A DNA stretch of 38,899 nucleotides. Source: Pirellulales bacterium. Its GTDB lineage: Bacteria > Planctomycetota > Planctomycetia > Pirellulales > JAIMBC01. The notes beneath the pieces are model-generated. The model was not told where the DNA came from. It saw nothing but the letters and a program-made list of their open reading frames with translations, and did not search any database. The translations under genes were made by a program, and so were the position numbers. The DNA lies in assembly GCA_023511675.1 (NCBI GenBank), contig JAIMBC010000020.1, forward strand, positions 1 through 38,899, read 5' to 3'. Positions 23,972 through 32,716 of this stretch are shown piece by piece (within the stretch, counting starts at the first letter, position 1; every line of letters starts with the position of its first letter).

Positions 23972-26900
23972 TTAGCCGGCGGGCGAACCCTTGCGCATGC
24001 AGCAGTTCTTGTACTTCTTGCCGCTGCCGCAAGGGCAGGGGTCGTTGCGTCCGGTGGCCGTACCGCGATTGCGAATCGGCTCGGTCTTGGCCGGAGTATC
24101 GGAGCCCGCGGCGGCCTGGGCCATGTCTCCTCCCGCTTGACCGTCCAGCAGGCTGGGCGCCTCTTCGTGCACCGTCTGGCTGCTGACCCAGGTCGCGCCG
24201 ACAAAACCTTCGTCGAGCTGCTCCATGCGAAAGATCAAATCGGTGACGCGCTCGCCGATGCTGTTCCACATCTGTTCGAAGGTGCGCATGCCTTCGCGCT
24301 TGTATTCCACCTTGGGGTCGACCTGAGCGTATCCGCGCAACCCAACGCTGGAGCGCAGATGGTCCATGGCCAGCAGGTGATCCTTCCAGGCCGAGTCGAG
24401 CAACTGCAACACCAAGAGCCGCTCCATGCGGCGGATTTCGGGATGGTAGTGGTCCTCGACGGCGGTTTCGACCAGGCTCAGCAACTCGTCGCGGCTGCGA
24501 TGGGCGAGCTGTGCGGCAGAGACGTGGTAGTGGAGAGCGTCGTTCAGCCAATCGGCCAGTTCGGCCAGGCGGGATTCATCGGGCCGGTTGGACCGGTCGC
24601 CGCCCAGCAGGCGTTCGCCCTGCGCCAGCGCCTCGGCCATGGCCTGCTCGGCCTGCACGTGCCACTGGCGGCTGACCTCCAGCAGATAGCTGCGCAGCTC
24701 CTCTCGAGTGGTGCTGCGCAGCCGTTGCGGATCGACCCCCTCGCCGAACCGTTGTTGGGCCCACTGGATCAACCGCTCGCGGTCATAGCGCTTGGCGCCG
24801 CTGGCATCGCGCAGGGTGAAGTGAGAGAGACCGGCCAGCACCGGATACTCGATTTCGCGCTCCCGGTAAATCTGGCGTGCCACGCCGCGGATCCGCTCCT
24901 TCACCGCCTCGGGCTCCAGACCGGCCAGCTCCTGGGGATCCAACCGCACTCCGAACTTGTAGTGTACCCAGCCGCAGATCTGGCGGAGGCCGTAGTCAGG
25001 CTCCAGGAAGCGGGACCCGCCCGAAAGGTCGGCCTCTTCGATGAACTGCTGCACCTGGGGCAAGACCGTGTCCACAAGCTGATCGCGCCCGATCTGCTTC
25101 AGATCGCGGTCGCGATACTTGAGCTTCCAGCGGCTGGAGAGCATCTTGGCCATGGCGCCCCAGTTGTATTCGCTCTCGTCCTCGCCGGCGGGCAGGTTCT
25201 CGTCCAGGGCGTCCTGCAAGGCGGTTTCTGCCTGGTACTGAGCCTTCTCGCGGGCCACGCGCTGCGCCGAGTCGAAGTCCAGGCCGAAAAAGTCGCTGGC
25301 ATCCAGTTCGGCGCTCAGTTCGCTGCCGGCCCATTTGGCGAAGGAACTGGGGCCGTAGTCCTTGTCCAAGAACTCGTCGAGATGCCGGTCGATCTGCGCG
25401 TCGATCATCTCCACGATGCGCGTCTTGCAATTGACGCCATCCAGGATCGCCTGGCGGAAGCCGTACACGCGCTTCCGCTGCTCGTCCATCACTTCGTCGT
25501 ATTCCAGCAGGTTCTTGCGGATCTCGAAGTTGCGTTCCTCGACCTTTTTCTGGGCGCCTTCGATACGGCGGCTGACCATCCGGCTTTCGATGGCCTCGCC
25601 TTCCTGCATGCCCAGGCGGGTGAGCACGTTCTTCACCCATTCGCCGGCGAAGATCCGCATCAAGTCGTCTTCGAGCGACAGATAGAAGCGGCTGGAACCG
25701 GGATCTCCCTGGCGGCCGGAGCGGCCGCGCAACTGCAAGTCGATGCGGCGGGCTTCATGCCGCTCCGTGCCGATGATGTGCAGACCGCCGAGCTGCTTCA
25801 CTTCCTCTCCCTCGGCCTTCATCTGCTCGCGGCGCTCGATCTCGGCCACCAGGGCGTGCCACTCGTCCTTGGGTACATCCAGACGCGTCTCGTACTTGTG
25901 CTGAAGCTGTGCCCAGGCCATCGTCTCCGGATTGCCGCCCAGGATGATGTCCGTGCCGCGGCCAGCCATGTTCGTGGCGATGGTGACTGCCCCCTTGCGG
26001 CCGGCCTGGGCAATGATCTCCGCCTCGCGCTCGTGATGCTTGGCGTTGAGCACCTGGTGCGGAATGCCCCGCCGCGACAACATGGCGCTGAGCCGCTCGC
26101 TCTTCTCGATCGACACCGTGCCCACCAGTATCGGCCGCCCCCGCTTTTGCACGTGTACGATCTCCTCAGCAGGCACGTGGACCCGCTCGCGCGTCTCCGC
26201 CAGCTCCACCTCCACCGAGCCATCTGCCAGGGTCCGCACCGTACCCGCCAGCACCGCTCCGTCCTTGCGCTGCACCGTATCATACCGGTGGAGCTGCTCG
26301 ATCTCGTTGACAATCGCCTCGTACTTCTCCCGCTCCGTGCGGTAGATCACGTCGGGATAGTTGATCCTCCGCAATGGCTTGTTGGGAGGGATGGCGATCA
26401 CGTCCAGCTTGTAGATCTTCCAGAACTCGTTCGCCTCGGTCATGGCCGTACCGGTCATGCCGCAGATCTTGCGATACAGCTTGAAAAAGTTCTGCAACGT
26501 GATCGTCGCATAGGTCTGCGTCTCCTCCTTGATCCGCACCCCCTCCTTCGCCTCCACCGCTTGGTGCAGCCCATCGCTCCAGTTCCGCCCCGGCATCAAG
26601 CGGCCCGTGAACTCGTCGACAATCACCACCTCATCCCCCGCCACCACGTAGTTCACGTCCAGCTTGTAGAGATGGTGGGCCTTCAGCGCATTGTCGATCA
26701 GGTGCGGCCAGTCCATGTTACCCGCCGTGTAGAAACTCTCCACCCCGGCCAGACGCTCCGCCTCGCGCACTCCCTCCTCCGTGAGATGCACCGTGTGATC
26801 CTTCTCCTTTACCTCGAAATGCACATCCTTGCGGAGCATGCGGGCAATGCGGTCCGCCTTCGCGTACCGCGTGACGTCGTCGTGCGCCGGCCCGGAAATG

Positions 26901-27658
26901 ATGAGCGGTGTCCGCGCCTCGTCGATCAAGATGTTATCCACCTCGTCGATGATCGCATAGTTCAGCCCCCGCTGCACTTGCTGCTGCCACTTGGGGTAGC
27001 GGTCGTCCCCGCGCGCCGCCGGCTTCATGTTGTCTCGCAGATAGTCGAAGCCGAACTCGTTGTTGGTCCCATAGGTGATGTCGCACTCGTATGCCCGCTG
27101 CCGCCGCGCGGGATCCATGCCCGCGTAGATGGCGTCCACCGTCAGCCCCAGACCCATGTACAGCGGCCCCATCCACTCCATATCCCGGCGTGCCAGGTAG
27201 CTGTTCACCGTCACCACATGCACCCCACGCCCTTCTAGGGCATTCAGGTAGGCGGGCAGGGTAGCCACCAGCGTCTTGCCCTCGCCGGTGATCATTTCCG
27301 CAATGTTGCCCTCATGCAACACGATGCCGCCGATAAGCTGCACGTCATAGTGGCGCATGCCAATGAAGCGGCGCCCCGCCTCCCTGCACGCCGCAAACGC
27401 CTCCACCAAGATGTCATCGAGCGTCTGACCCGCCGCCAGCCGCTTGCGGAACTCGATCGTCTGCTGCTTCAGTTCCGCATCGCTCATCGCCTGATAGCGA
27501 GGCTCCAACTCGTTGATGGCCGCAATCCGGGGCTGCAGCCGCCGCAGGTAACGGGCGTTGGAGGAACCAAAAACAGCGGTCAATCCCCGCTCAATGGCCG
27601 TACCAAGGCCGCCAAATATGTTCCCCAACACCTCAAACGTTCGTTCCAGTGCTTCCAT
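23972..27658 (-). CDS. secA: Preprotein translocase ATPase SecA (enlarged)
   Basis: A 1228-aa motor that drives proteins through SecYEG; most SecA proteins have 800-950 residues. Motifs are Walker A MITGEGKTL (GEGKT 125-129), VNSYLARRD, YGTNNEFGFDYLRDN, IDEVDNILIDEARTPLIISGP, VGTVSIEKSE, TNMAGRGTDI and GRSGRQGDPGSSRFYLSLEDDLM. It ends with the zinc-binding SEC-C tail (PCPCGSGKKYKNCC). The extra length comes from an insertion of about 50 residues (457-506) just before the second nucleotide-binding domain and from long additions in the helical scaffold/wing region (about 790-1130). ATG 27658 has AGAG upstream. A plausible promoter lies at 27766-27794, and waaA follows after 29 bases. A 1033-codon open frame on the opposite strand is a shadow. 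Confidence 0.96.
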   Translation of the reverse strand: MEALERTFEVLGNIFGGLGTAIERGLTAVFGSSNARYLRRLQPRIAAINELEPRYQAMSDAELKQQTIEFRKRLAAGQTLDDILVEAFAACREAGRRFIGMRHYDVQLIGGIVLHEGNIAEMITGEGKTLVATLPAYLNALEGRGVHVVTVNSYLARRDMEWMGPLYMGLGLTVDAIYAGMDPARRQRAYECDITYGTNNEFGFDYLRDNMKPAARGDDRYPKWQQQVQRGLNYAIIDEVDNILIDEARTPLIISGPAHDDVTRYAKADRIARMLRKDVHFEVKEKDHTVHLTEEGVREAERLAGVESFYTAGNMDWPHLIDNALKAHHLYKLDVNYVVAGDEVVIVDEFTGRLMPGRNWSDGLHQAVEAKEGVRIKEETQTYATITLQNFFKLYRKICGMTGTAMTEANEFWKIYKLDVIAIPPNKPLRRINYPDVIYRTEREKYEAIVNEIEQLHRYDTVQRKDGAVLAGTVRTLADGSVEVELAETRERVHVPAEEIVHVQKRGRPILVGTVSIEKSERLSAMLSRRGIPHQVLNAKHHEREAEIIAQAGRKGAVTIATNMAGRGTDIILGGNPETMAWAQLQHKYETRLDVPKDEWHALVAEIERREQMKAEGEEVKQLGGLHIIGTERHEARRIDLQLRGRSGRQGDPGSSRFYLSLEDDLMRIFAGEWVKNVLTRLGMQEGEAIESRMVSRRIEGAQKKVEERNFEIRKNLLEYDEVMDEQRKRVYGFRQAILDGVNCKTRIVEMIDAQIDRHLDEFLDKDYGPSSFAKWAGSELSAELDASDFFGLDFDSAQRVAREKAQYQAETALQDALDENLPAGEDESEYNWGAMAKMLSSRWKLKYRDRDLKQIGRDQLVDTVLPQVQQFIEEADLSGGSRFLEPDYGLRQICGWVHYKFGVRLDPQELAGLEPEAVKERIRGVARQIYREREIEYPVLAGLSHFTLRDASGAKRYDRERLIQWAQQRFGEGVDPQRLRSTTREELRSYLLEVSRQWHVQAEQAMAEALAQGERLLGGDRSNRPDESRLAELADWLNDALHYHVSAAQLAHRSRDELLSLVETAVEDHYHPEIRRMERLLVLQLLDSAWKDHLLAMDHLRSSVGLRGYAQVDPKVEYKREGMRTFEQMWNSIGERVTDLIFRMEQLDEGFVGATWVSSQTVHEEAPSLLDGQAGGDMAQAAAGSDTPAKTEPIRNRGTATGRNDPCPCGSGKKYKNCCMRKGSPAG

Positions 27659-27765
27659 GGCTCTCTTGTGCAGGGGAAGAAGGGCTTGACTCTGCCATAA
27701 TAGACGCCCGCAGGCCGTAACTTCGCGCTGGGGCAGGGGATGGACGTAACGCTAACAGCGACTTT

Positions 27766-27794
27766 AGTTTATAGCTCGCACCATGACGGGTCAA
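27766..27794 (-). promoter_or_regulatory. Putative sigma70-type promoter of secA-waaA
   Basis: Read on the minus strand: TTGACC (27794-27789), 17 bases, TAAACT (27771-27766); an overlapping TATAAA gives a 15-base spacer. It lies in a locally AT-richer patch and leaves a leader of about 100 bases before the secA ATG. Confidence 0.42.
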
Positions 27795-28563
27795 GGACGG
27801 TTGTGCGCCCGCCGAGGGGGGGCCGCTTCGGCCGCGGCCTGGCTCCGCCCCACCCCACACGGCTGCCTGCGAACGTGCTGGCAACCAACTGGCACCCCCG
27901 TAACCCAAGATCTAGAGTCCTTGCTGGCCGCTCGACAGCAGCCGCATGGCCGCCCAAGGCCGCAGCGCGGCGCATCATGTGCCCATGCCAAAGGAATGCA
28001 TCGACGGCAGCCGTTTGGCTGCCCAGAGCCGCGTTGCAGGCCCTTGCGAACATGCCGCTCGCCCTCCTACGAGGGTGAGCTTGGTCAGCGGAGGTCGACC
28101 GTAGGTGCCCGCAAGTTGAGGAGCATCTGCCGCAACTGCCGCCGCAACCGCCAGCAATAGTCAGCTCTACATGCGCCGGCGGCCTTGGCCATGATGCTGC
28201 CCGCCCCGCCCCTCGCCCTGGCGACAGCACAGGCTGCCGCCAGGGTGCCGTACTCGCAAAGGGCACTGCCGCCGCGCCGCCTCCTGGCCGAACCATGTCC
28301 ACCGCCCCACCGCGGCTCAGCGACGGCGCACAAACCACGGCCCCCGCATCAGGGGGAGTCCACGCTCACGGGCTGGTAGGACCGGTGCCAAAGTGCCAGG
28401 TCGGCGTAGCCTTCGGAGACGGGCCGGAGTCCACGCTTACAGCCTGGTAGAACCAGTGCCCGAGCCGCCTGTCTCAGCCAAGCTTCTTCGGGAAAGGAGC
28501 GGTTCCGGGCCGAGGCAGCAACCAGCGACCCGGCTCGGGAGCCGGCCGCCGTGCGCAGGCCTC
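27795..28563. other. Long intergenic region without a convincing gene
   Basis: About 770 bases upstream of secA and behind the thioredoxin-like gene. Open frames on both strands (the longest 189 codons, minus strand) are Arg/Ala/Pro-rich, have no RBS and look like compositional shadows. It holds the paired 34-bp repeat at 28356-28460. No RNA gene is recognised. Confidence 0.45.
28356..28460. repeat. Two-copy 34-bp direct repeat, 71-bp period
   Basis: Copies at 28356-28389 and 28427-28460 match at 29 of 34 positions by eye, both beginning GAGTCCACGCT. Each ends in a small stem: CTGGT-AGA-ACCAG in copy 2 and CTGGT-AGG-ACCGG in copy 1, where the change would still pair as G-U in RNA. Function unknown. 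Confidence 0.55.
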
Positions 28564-29499
28564 CTACCGCCTGTGGCCAAAGATGCCGGTGGCGTACCAG
28601 ATACCGTTGCTGCCCCGGCGGATATCGTAGGCATAGCGCACGTGCCTGCCCCGCACAGCACTCCAGTGCCCAGGAGACTGCCGCCAGCTATACACGCAGT
28701 CCACGGCAGCATCGACGAGCCGCTCTCCCGGCCAACTCTCCGCCACCACTTCGGTCGCCCGCAGTCCGCCGCCAAGTCGGGCCACAATCCGGTGGAATCG
28801 CCAGCCCCAGTTGTGGTGGCCTTGCATCCGAATCCTGGCCTGATATTCCGAGTGGCTTTCTGCCTCTACGGCTAACGAGCGGTCGTGTTCGCCATCCGTG
28901 CTAGCTGGCCGCTCCGGGTGAATGCGCACAGCGAAAATCATGGTACGCTGGGTGAGCGTGCCCGGCGGCAGATCCAGCAGCACCCGCAAGTGCTGCGGCT
29001 GGTAGCGATAGTACTTCCCCGGAGTGAATGGCAGGATGCTCACCACATAGCCGTACTGGGGCTGGCCGGGGTTTGCATAATCGACCACCGCCAGCCCCGG
29101 CCCACCCGCCAGCTCTTCAAATGCGGGATGATCGAGCAGCCGCTGCTGCTGGCCTTGAATCACGATACGGCTCTCCGTGCTTGTCTGGCACGGCACGTAG
29201 CGGTCAAGAAACTGCCGCAGCGGATCGGCGAGCACGGCAAGCTGGATCTGCCTCAGATCCCGCAGCGGATCGCGGTAGAAAACCACCAGCAGGTACTTCT
29301 TCTGGCGTTGTGCGCTGTGGACTGCAGTGGCATAGTCCGTTTGCCACGCCACCTCGGGCTGCAGCTCGTTTGCCTGCAAGACCACACCGCCCGTGCCCAG
29401 GGTTGTCGCCACCATGGCCAGTGCGGCTATCATGAGCCGTACGGCAACCCACTGCCCCGCTGAAGATGTTGACCTCTCCCGAATCGTGTTGTAGACCAT
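28564..29499 (-). CDS. Exported thioredoxin-like protein with possible C-terminal CAP-like domain
   Basis: A 311-aa protein. ATG 29499 is well supported by AGAGGAAGG a few bases upstream. A signal sequence (VRLMIAALAMVATTLGTGGVVLQA, about residues 20-43) suggests export. Residues about 50-190 look thioredoxin-like (WQTDYATAVHSAQRQKKYLLVVFY, then GGPGLAVVDYANPG), but the active-site CXXC is missing. The C-terminal 100 residues show HHNWGWRFH, EVVAESWPGERLVDAA, VYSWRQSPGHWSAV and NGIWYATGIFG. These parallel the HN..R, W..SPGH and Y...FG motifs of CAP/SCP proteins, so I infer a divergent CAP domain. Function is unknown; a secreted binding or lytic role is possible. The 3' end of the gene is followed by the long gene-free region. 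Confidence 0.75.
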   Translation of the reverse strand: MVYNTIRERSTSSAGQWVAVRLMIAALAMVATTLGTGGVVLQANELQPEVAWQTDYATAVHSAQRQKKYLLVVFYRDPLRDLRQIQLAVLADPLRQFLDRYVPCQTSTESRIVIQGQQQRLLDHPAFEELAGGPGLAVVDYANPGQPQYGYVVSILPFTPGKYYRYQPQHLRVLLDLPPGTLTQRTMIFAVRIHPERPASTDGEHDRSLAVEAESHSEYQARIRMQGHHNWGWRFHRIVARLGGGLRATEVVAESWPGERLVDAAVDCVYSWRQSPGHWSAVRGRHVRYAYDIRRGSNGIWYATGIFGHRR

Positions 29500-29941
29500 C
29501 GAACCTTCCTCTGCACGTCAGTGTGGGTAAAGAGTGTGAACTGCGGCGTCGCCGGCGCTGTGGCGCGGCCATGCCGTGGCAAGACTCCTGGGGCGGGCTG
29601 AACGCCCTGGCCTCGGACCGAGGCCCACCCGCAGCGACGATCCCAGCAGGTTGCTTGACCTGCTTCCCATTCATGCTGCCGCCGTGTTCATAATGGGAAA
29701 GCAGCACCAAGTTTTCCGATTGAGTCGGATAACCAGCTTGGGAAAGGTGACTTTTACAGCAGAAATGGGAGAAGTCAACCCCGTGCTAGCACGCGCCAAT
29801 CCCTGCTAGCAACAAGAGCTGCCCTCCTTAACGGAAACTTCCCAAAAAAAGTTCGCAAATCCGGCCTTGGCAGAAACGCATGAAAATGCTTAATTACAAA
29901 GGGCTTACACGTTTCGCCACGACGGATCAGGGAGCGGACGC
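29500..29941. other. Divergent intergenic region, AT-richer
   Basis: About 440 bases. The right half is clearly less GC-rich than the rest of the window and carries the putative promoter at 29867-29896. A small inverted repeat TCCGA/TCGGA lies at 29715-29729. No gene is recognised. Confidence 0.45.
29867..29896 (+). promoter_or_regulatory. Putative promoter of the 693-aa exported protein
   Basis: TTGGCA (29867-29872), 18 bases, TAATTA (29891-29896), about 45 bases before the ATG at 29942. Motif evidence only. Confidence 0.35.
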
Positions 29942-32023
29942 ATGCCCCGGAGGGCCCTATCTCGCATGTCCGCGGTGCATTTTTTCTCAAGGCATTGCCG
30001 CAATTGGCTTTGCGGAACAAATCTTCGTGCGGCCCTCGTGTCTACGGCCGTGCTTGCTTTGGCAGGACCGGCCATGGGGGCGGAGGGCCGTCCCGCGCAG
30101 GCCAGCCCCGTACAGCAAGAAACGGGCGACCACGCCCCGCTTGCTCATCGATTGAGAGCAGCCGCTGTGCCTGTGCCCGAGCTGCTGTTTGAGAAGGCTC
30201 GCGGCACGCTGGATGAGGCTCTAGCAAGGCTGGAACAACGGCTGCAGCAGTCGCCACACGGGGCGGATTGGCAGCGATTCCTGCTCTGGGACCTGCTCAA
30301 GCGTGAAAGAGGTGCAGGCCACAACGGCCGCACCGAGGTGTTGCGCAGCGTGTTGCTGAGGTTTCGTTCGGGCTACCCGGGGCTGGAGCTGGCGGACTTC
30401 CGGCGCGTCGAAAGCGCACTTGAGACCTATGTTTTTGCCCTAGAGGCCGTGCAGTTGCCCGATTTTGCTGCTGCGTTCTCCGGGCGGCTAGAAGTTGTGG
30501 CTGCCGCCGTGGAGGGACTGCCTGGCACAGCCTCTCGGTCGGCATTGCTGGGTGCCAACGAGGCGCTTGCCTGGCTGCGATCCCACGGCCTATCAGCAGA
30601 CGTGGCCGCAGAGGCAGCCCAGCAGCTTTCTCATCCCAATCTCGTCTTCAGGGCATCGCGAGAGTTGCTGGCTGCCGGTGTGGACAGGGCCGTGGAGGAG
30701 AACGCGCCGATCGTGGACTGCATTTTGGGAACCCGCATCTACGGCAGCGGCACCACACGGGGGCGCGTGGTGTTGGAGCTGGTGCCCAACTCCCGGCAGG
30801 GAGAGTTGCAGGCCCTGTTCACGGGCATGAACGACTCGCAAACGGTCGGCTATAACCGCTCTGCGATCATCTTCACGCGCGGCCAGACCCGTCTGTGGGG
30901 GGCGCGGCGTATCCTTGTCGATGACGGAGGTCTGCGGGCCATGGCGGTCGAGGCCGAAGCAGCCACGCGGACCACCATCACCGGCATCGATTCCAGCCGG
31001 CGGGGTGTGCTGGGCCGTCTGGTACGCCGCGTGGCCAGCCGCAAGGCCGCGCGGCAGAAGCCCGAGGCTGAGGTCATTGCCAGCGAACACGCTGCCGACC
31101 GCTTCAGGGAGCGATTTGCCTCCCAGACAAACCAGCCGCTTGCCCGGGGCCAGCAATCGTTCCAGACGCGTTTCCGATCCCCCATGTTGCGATGGGACCT
31201 GTTGCCACAGCAGCTCGCCTTCGGCACCACCACAGGGCACTTGCTCGGCGCCGTGGCGCAGGAAGATGCCGGCCTGCTGGCGGCCCCCCAGCAGGCCCCA
31301 CCGATAGAAGGCGAACCACTGCTAGCCGTGCGGTTGCACGAGTCGTTCGTTGTGAACACCGCATGCCGCCTGCTGGCTGGCAGGACGCTGGACCGGGAAA
31401 TGGTCGAGCGTCTGGCACGCGACTTTCTGGGGTATACCACAGAGCAGGTGCATGACATGCTCTTCAAGGAAGAGGGAGCGTGGACCATGACCTTTGCAGC
31501 GGGCCGCCCGCTGGAGTTCTCCATCGATCAGGGAGGGTTCACCGTCACGCTCCATGGCCGGCGCTTCACCTCGGGCAAGCTGGGCCGGCCCACACGGTTC
31601 GACGCCATGGACATCACCGCACGCTACCAGCTCGAGGTAGGAGAGCGCGGCCTGAGGGCCGTACGTGCAGGAGAACTTCAGATCGTGCCTGCTGACCACG
31701 CTCCCGGCAAGGCCCTCGGCGCGCGGCAAATCGCCCAGGTTCGCTGGGTCCGCGGGAAGTTCGAGAAGATCCTCAAGCCCGTGTTCGAACGAGCAGACGA
31801 GGGGCTGGTGCTCGGCGGAAACTGGTCTCAGTTGGGAGAGCTGCTGGTCCAGCTCGAGTCTGCTGAGGACGGCTGGCTTTGTCTCTCCTGGCATCAGGCG
31901 GCTTCCGCACCAGCCGCCGCCACGGGCAGCCGCGCTGCGGCAGCAACACCGCCTGCCCGGGGACTTGCGGTCACGCTGGCGGCGATCGAGGAGGCCAGAG
32001 AGCAGCAGGCAGAGGAACCTTGA
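29942..32023 (+). CDS. Exported planctomycete-type protein of unknown function (693 aa)
   Basis: ATG 29942 has GGGAG (29930-29934) 7 bases upstream. The N-terminus is long and basic, with a hydrophobic core at about 28-47 (LRAALVSTAVLALAGPAMGA) and a likely signal cleavage after it. The mature part begins with a helical region (about 70-230). Then comes a segment with NAPIVDCILGTRIYGSGTTR, MNDSQTVGYNRSAII and a stretch on Thr-rich AATRTTITGID, followed by a region with EHAADRFRERF. The C-terminal third is beta-rich (FSIDQGGFTVTLHGRRF, ITARYQLEV). No catalytic motif or known domain is recognised. I recall comparable proteins only from planctomycetes. It is followed after 2 bases by the 158-aa gene, so they form an operon. 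The ends of the protein are Ala-rich and low complexity. Confidence 0.78.
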   Translation: MPRRALSRMSAVHFFSRHCRNWLCGTNLRAALVSTAVLALAGPAMGAEGRPAQASPVQQETGDHAPLAHRLRAAAVPVPELLFEKARGTLDEALARLEQRLQQSPHGADWQRFLLWDLLKRERGAGHNGRTEVLRSVLLRFRSGYPGLELADFRRVESALETYVFALEAVQLPDFAAAFSGRLEVVAAAVEGLPGTASRSALLGANEALAWLRSHGLSADVAAEAAQQLSHPNLVFRASRELLAAGVDRAVEENAPIVDCILGTRIYGSGTTRGRVVLELVPNSRQGELQALFTGMNDSQTVGYNRSAIIFTRGQTRLWGARRILVDDGGLRAMAVEAEAATRTTITGIDSSRRGVLGRLVRRVASRKAARQKPEAEVIASEHAADRFRERFASQTNQPLARGQQSFQTRFRSPMLRWDLLPQQLAFGTTTGHLLGAVAQEDAGLLAAPQQAPPIEGEPLLAVRLHESFVVNTACRLLAGRTLDREMVERLARDFLGYTTEQVHDMLFKEEGAWTMTFAAGRPLEFSIDQGGFTVTLHGRRFTSGKLGRPTRFDAMDITARYQLEVGERGLRAVRAGELQIVPADHAPGKALGARQIAQVRWVRGKFEKILKPVFERADEGLVLGGNWSQLGELLVQLESAEDGWLCLSWHQAASAPAAATGSRAAAATPPARGLAVTLAAIEEAREQQAEEP

Positions 32024-32025
32024 TC

Positions 32026-32502
32026 ATGCACCAGTATGTGGAAATCAGCTTCGACTGCCTCCCTCTGCGTACCGTAGGCCGGATCGATATTCCGCTGGAT
32101 GCCTCTCCCGCCTATCGGGCGCACTGCGAACGCGTCCAAGCAGCTCTGGCCGCGCATGGTGCTCACAATACGTACTATTTGTATAACGCTCACTGCGTCT
32201 TCCACCTCACGAACGATCCCCAACAGGGCATGCTCGACTTCGCGTTCACCGGCACGGCTCTTACGGATGAGACAGACCAGAAGACGCTGCGCTGCGTGCT
32301 GGACGTTGAGCTGGCCCAAGAAACCTGCGATTGGCTGACGGCGCCCATCGTCGAATGGTTCCGGCGCAGCGTGCACGAGGCCGTACGCGTGGAATTCGAC
32401 CGGTACATTCAGGCGGGCGATTTGCAAAAAACCCGCGAACGCATCGAGCGTATTCAGCGCGAGAGCGACAACCGAAGCGGCTACGTGGGAATGTACCTGT
32501 AA
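32026..32502 (+). CDS. Conserved planctomycete protein of unknown function (158 aa)
   Basis: ATG 32026 lies 2 bases after the stop of the preceding gene and has AGAGGAA (32011-32017) 8 bases upstream, so translation is probably coupled. It has no signal peptide or membrane segment. Distinct segments are QYVEISFDCLPLRTVGRIDI, NTYYLYNAHCVFHLTNDP, GMLDFAFTGTAL and ETCDWLTAPIVEWFRRSV, then a charged helix from VEFDRYIQAGDLQKTRERIE to the end. The overall pattern of a beta-rich first half and helical second half suggests a small compact domain. I recognise no family name; similar proteins are, to my recollection, spread through planctomycetes, which implies a conserved core role. A cytoplasmic location is expected, in contrast to its exported operon partner. 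Confidence 0.8.
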   Translation: MHQYVEISFDCLPLRTVGRIDIPLDASPAYRAHCERVQAALAAHGAHNTYYLYNAHCVFHLTNDPQQGMLDFAFTGTALTDETDQKTLRCVLDVELAQETCDWLTAPIVEWFRRSVHEAVRVEFDRYIQAGDLQKTRERIERIQRESDNRSGYVGMYL

Positions 32503-32509
32503 GATTCCC

Positions 32510-32535
32510 GGCAGGGGACGTGAAATCCCGCTGCC
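32510..32535 (+). terminator. Possible hairpin terminator
   Basis: Eight bases behind the stop of the 158-aa gene, GGCAG-GGGA (32510-32518) can pair with TCCC-g-CTGCC (32526-32535), giving nine pairs with one bulge around a 7-base loop. No T-run follows, so this is a weak call. Confidence 0.3.
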
Positions 32536-32716
32536 CCGCACGGGGGTAGGCCGACTGGCCATTGCCGGGACGAGCGTGCAGCGTACAAAGGCCCCGCGCA
32601 AAAACGACCGGCAGAGAAAGGGTCTCTGCCGCCGGGGCCAACACGAAGCCGTGTTGCAGGCAAGGCCAGCGCGGTGAGACACCGTTCTCCCTGCGGCGAG
32701 AAATGGCTAACGGCAT

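Noticed and set aside
22626-24551. WaaA reading frame extended to 641 codons
   Set aside because: The extra 203 codons overlap the 3' end of secA in another frame and are Arg/Gly/Pro-rich; the membrane anchor of WaaA starts at 23942.
24137-27238. A 1033-codon plus-strand open frame
   Set aside because: It is exactly antisense to secA, where G/C-ending codons remove stops on the other strand. It is His/Leu/Val-rich without known motifs or RBS.
27769-28338. A 189-codon minus-strand ORF upstream of secA
   Set aside because: Composition is Arg/Ala/Gly/Pro-rich with no RBS or domain, and several shadow frames overlap it; the putative secA promoter also lies at its end.
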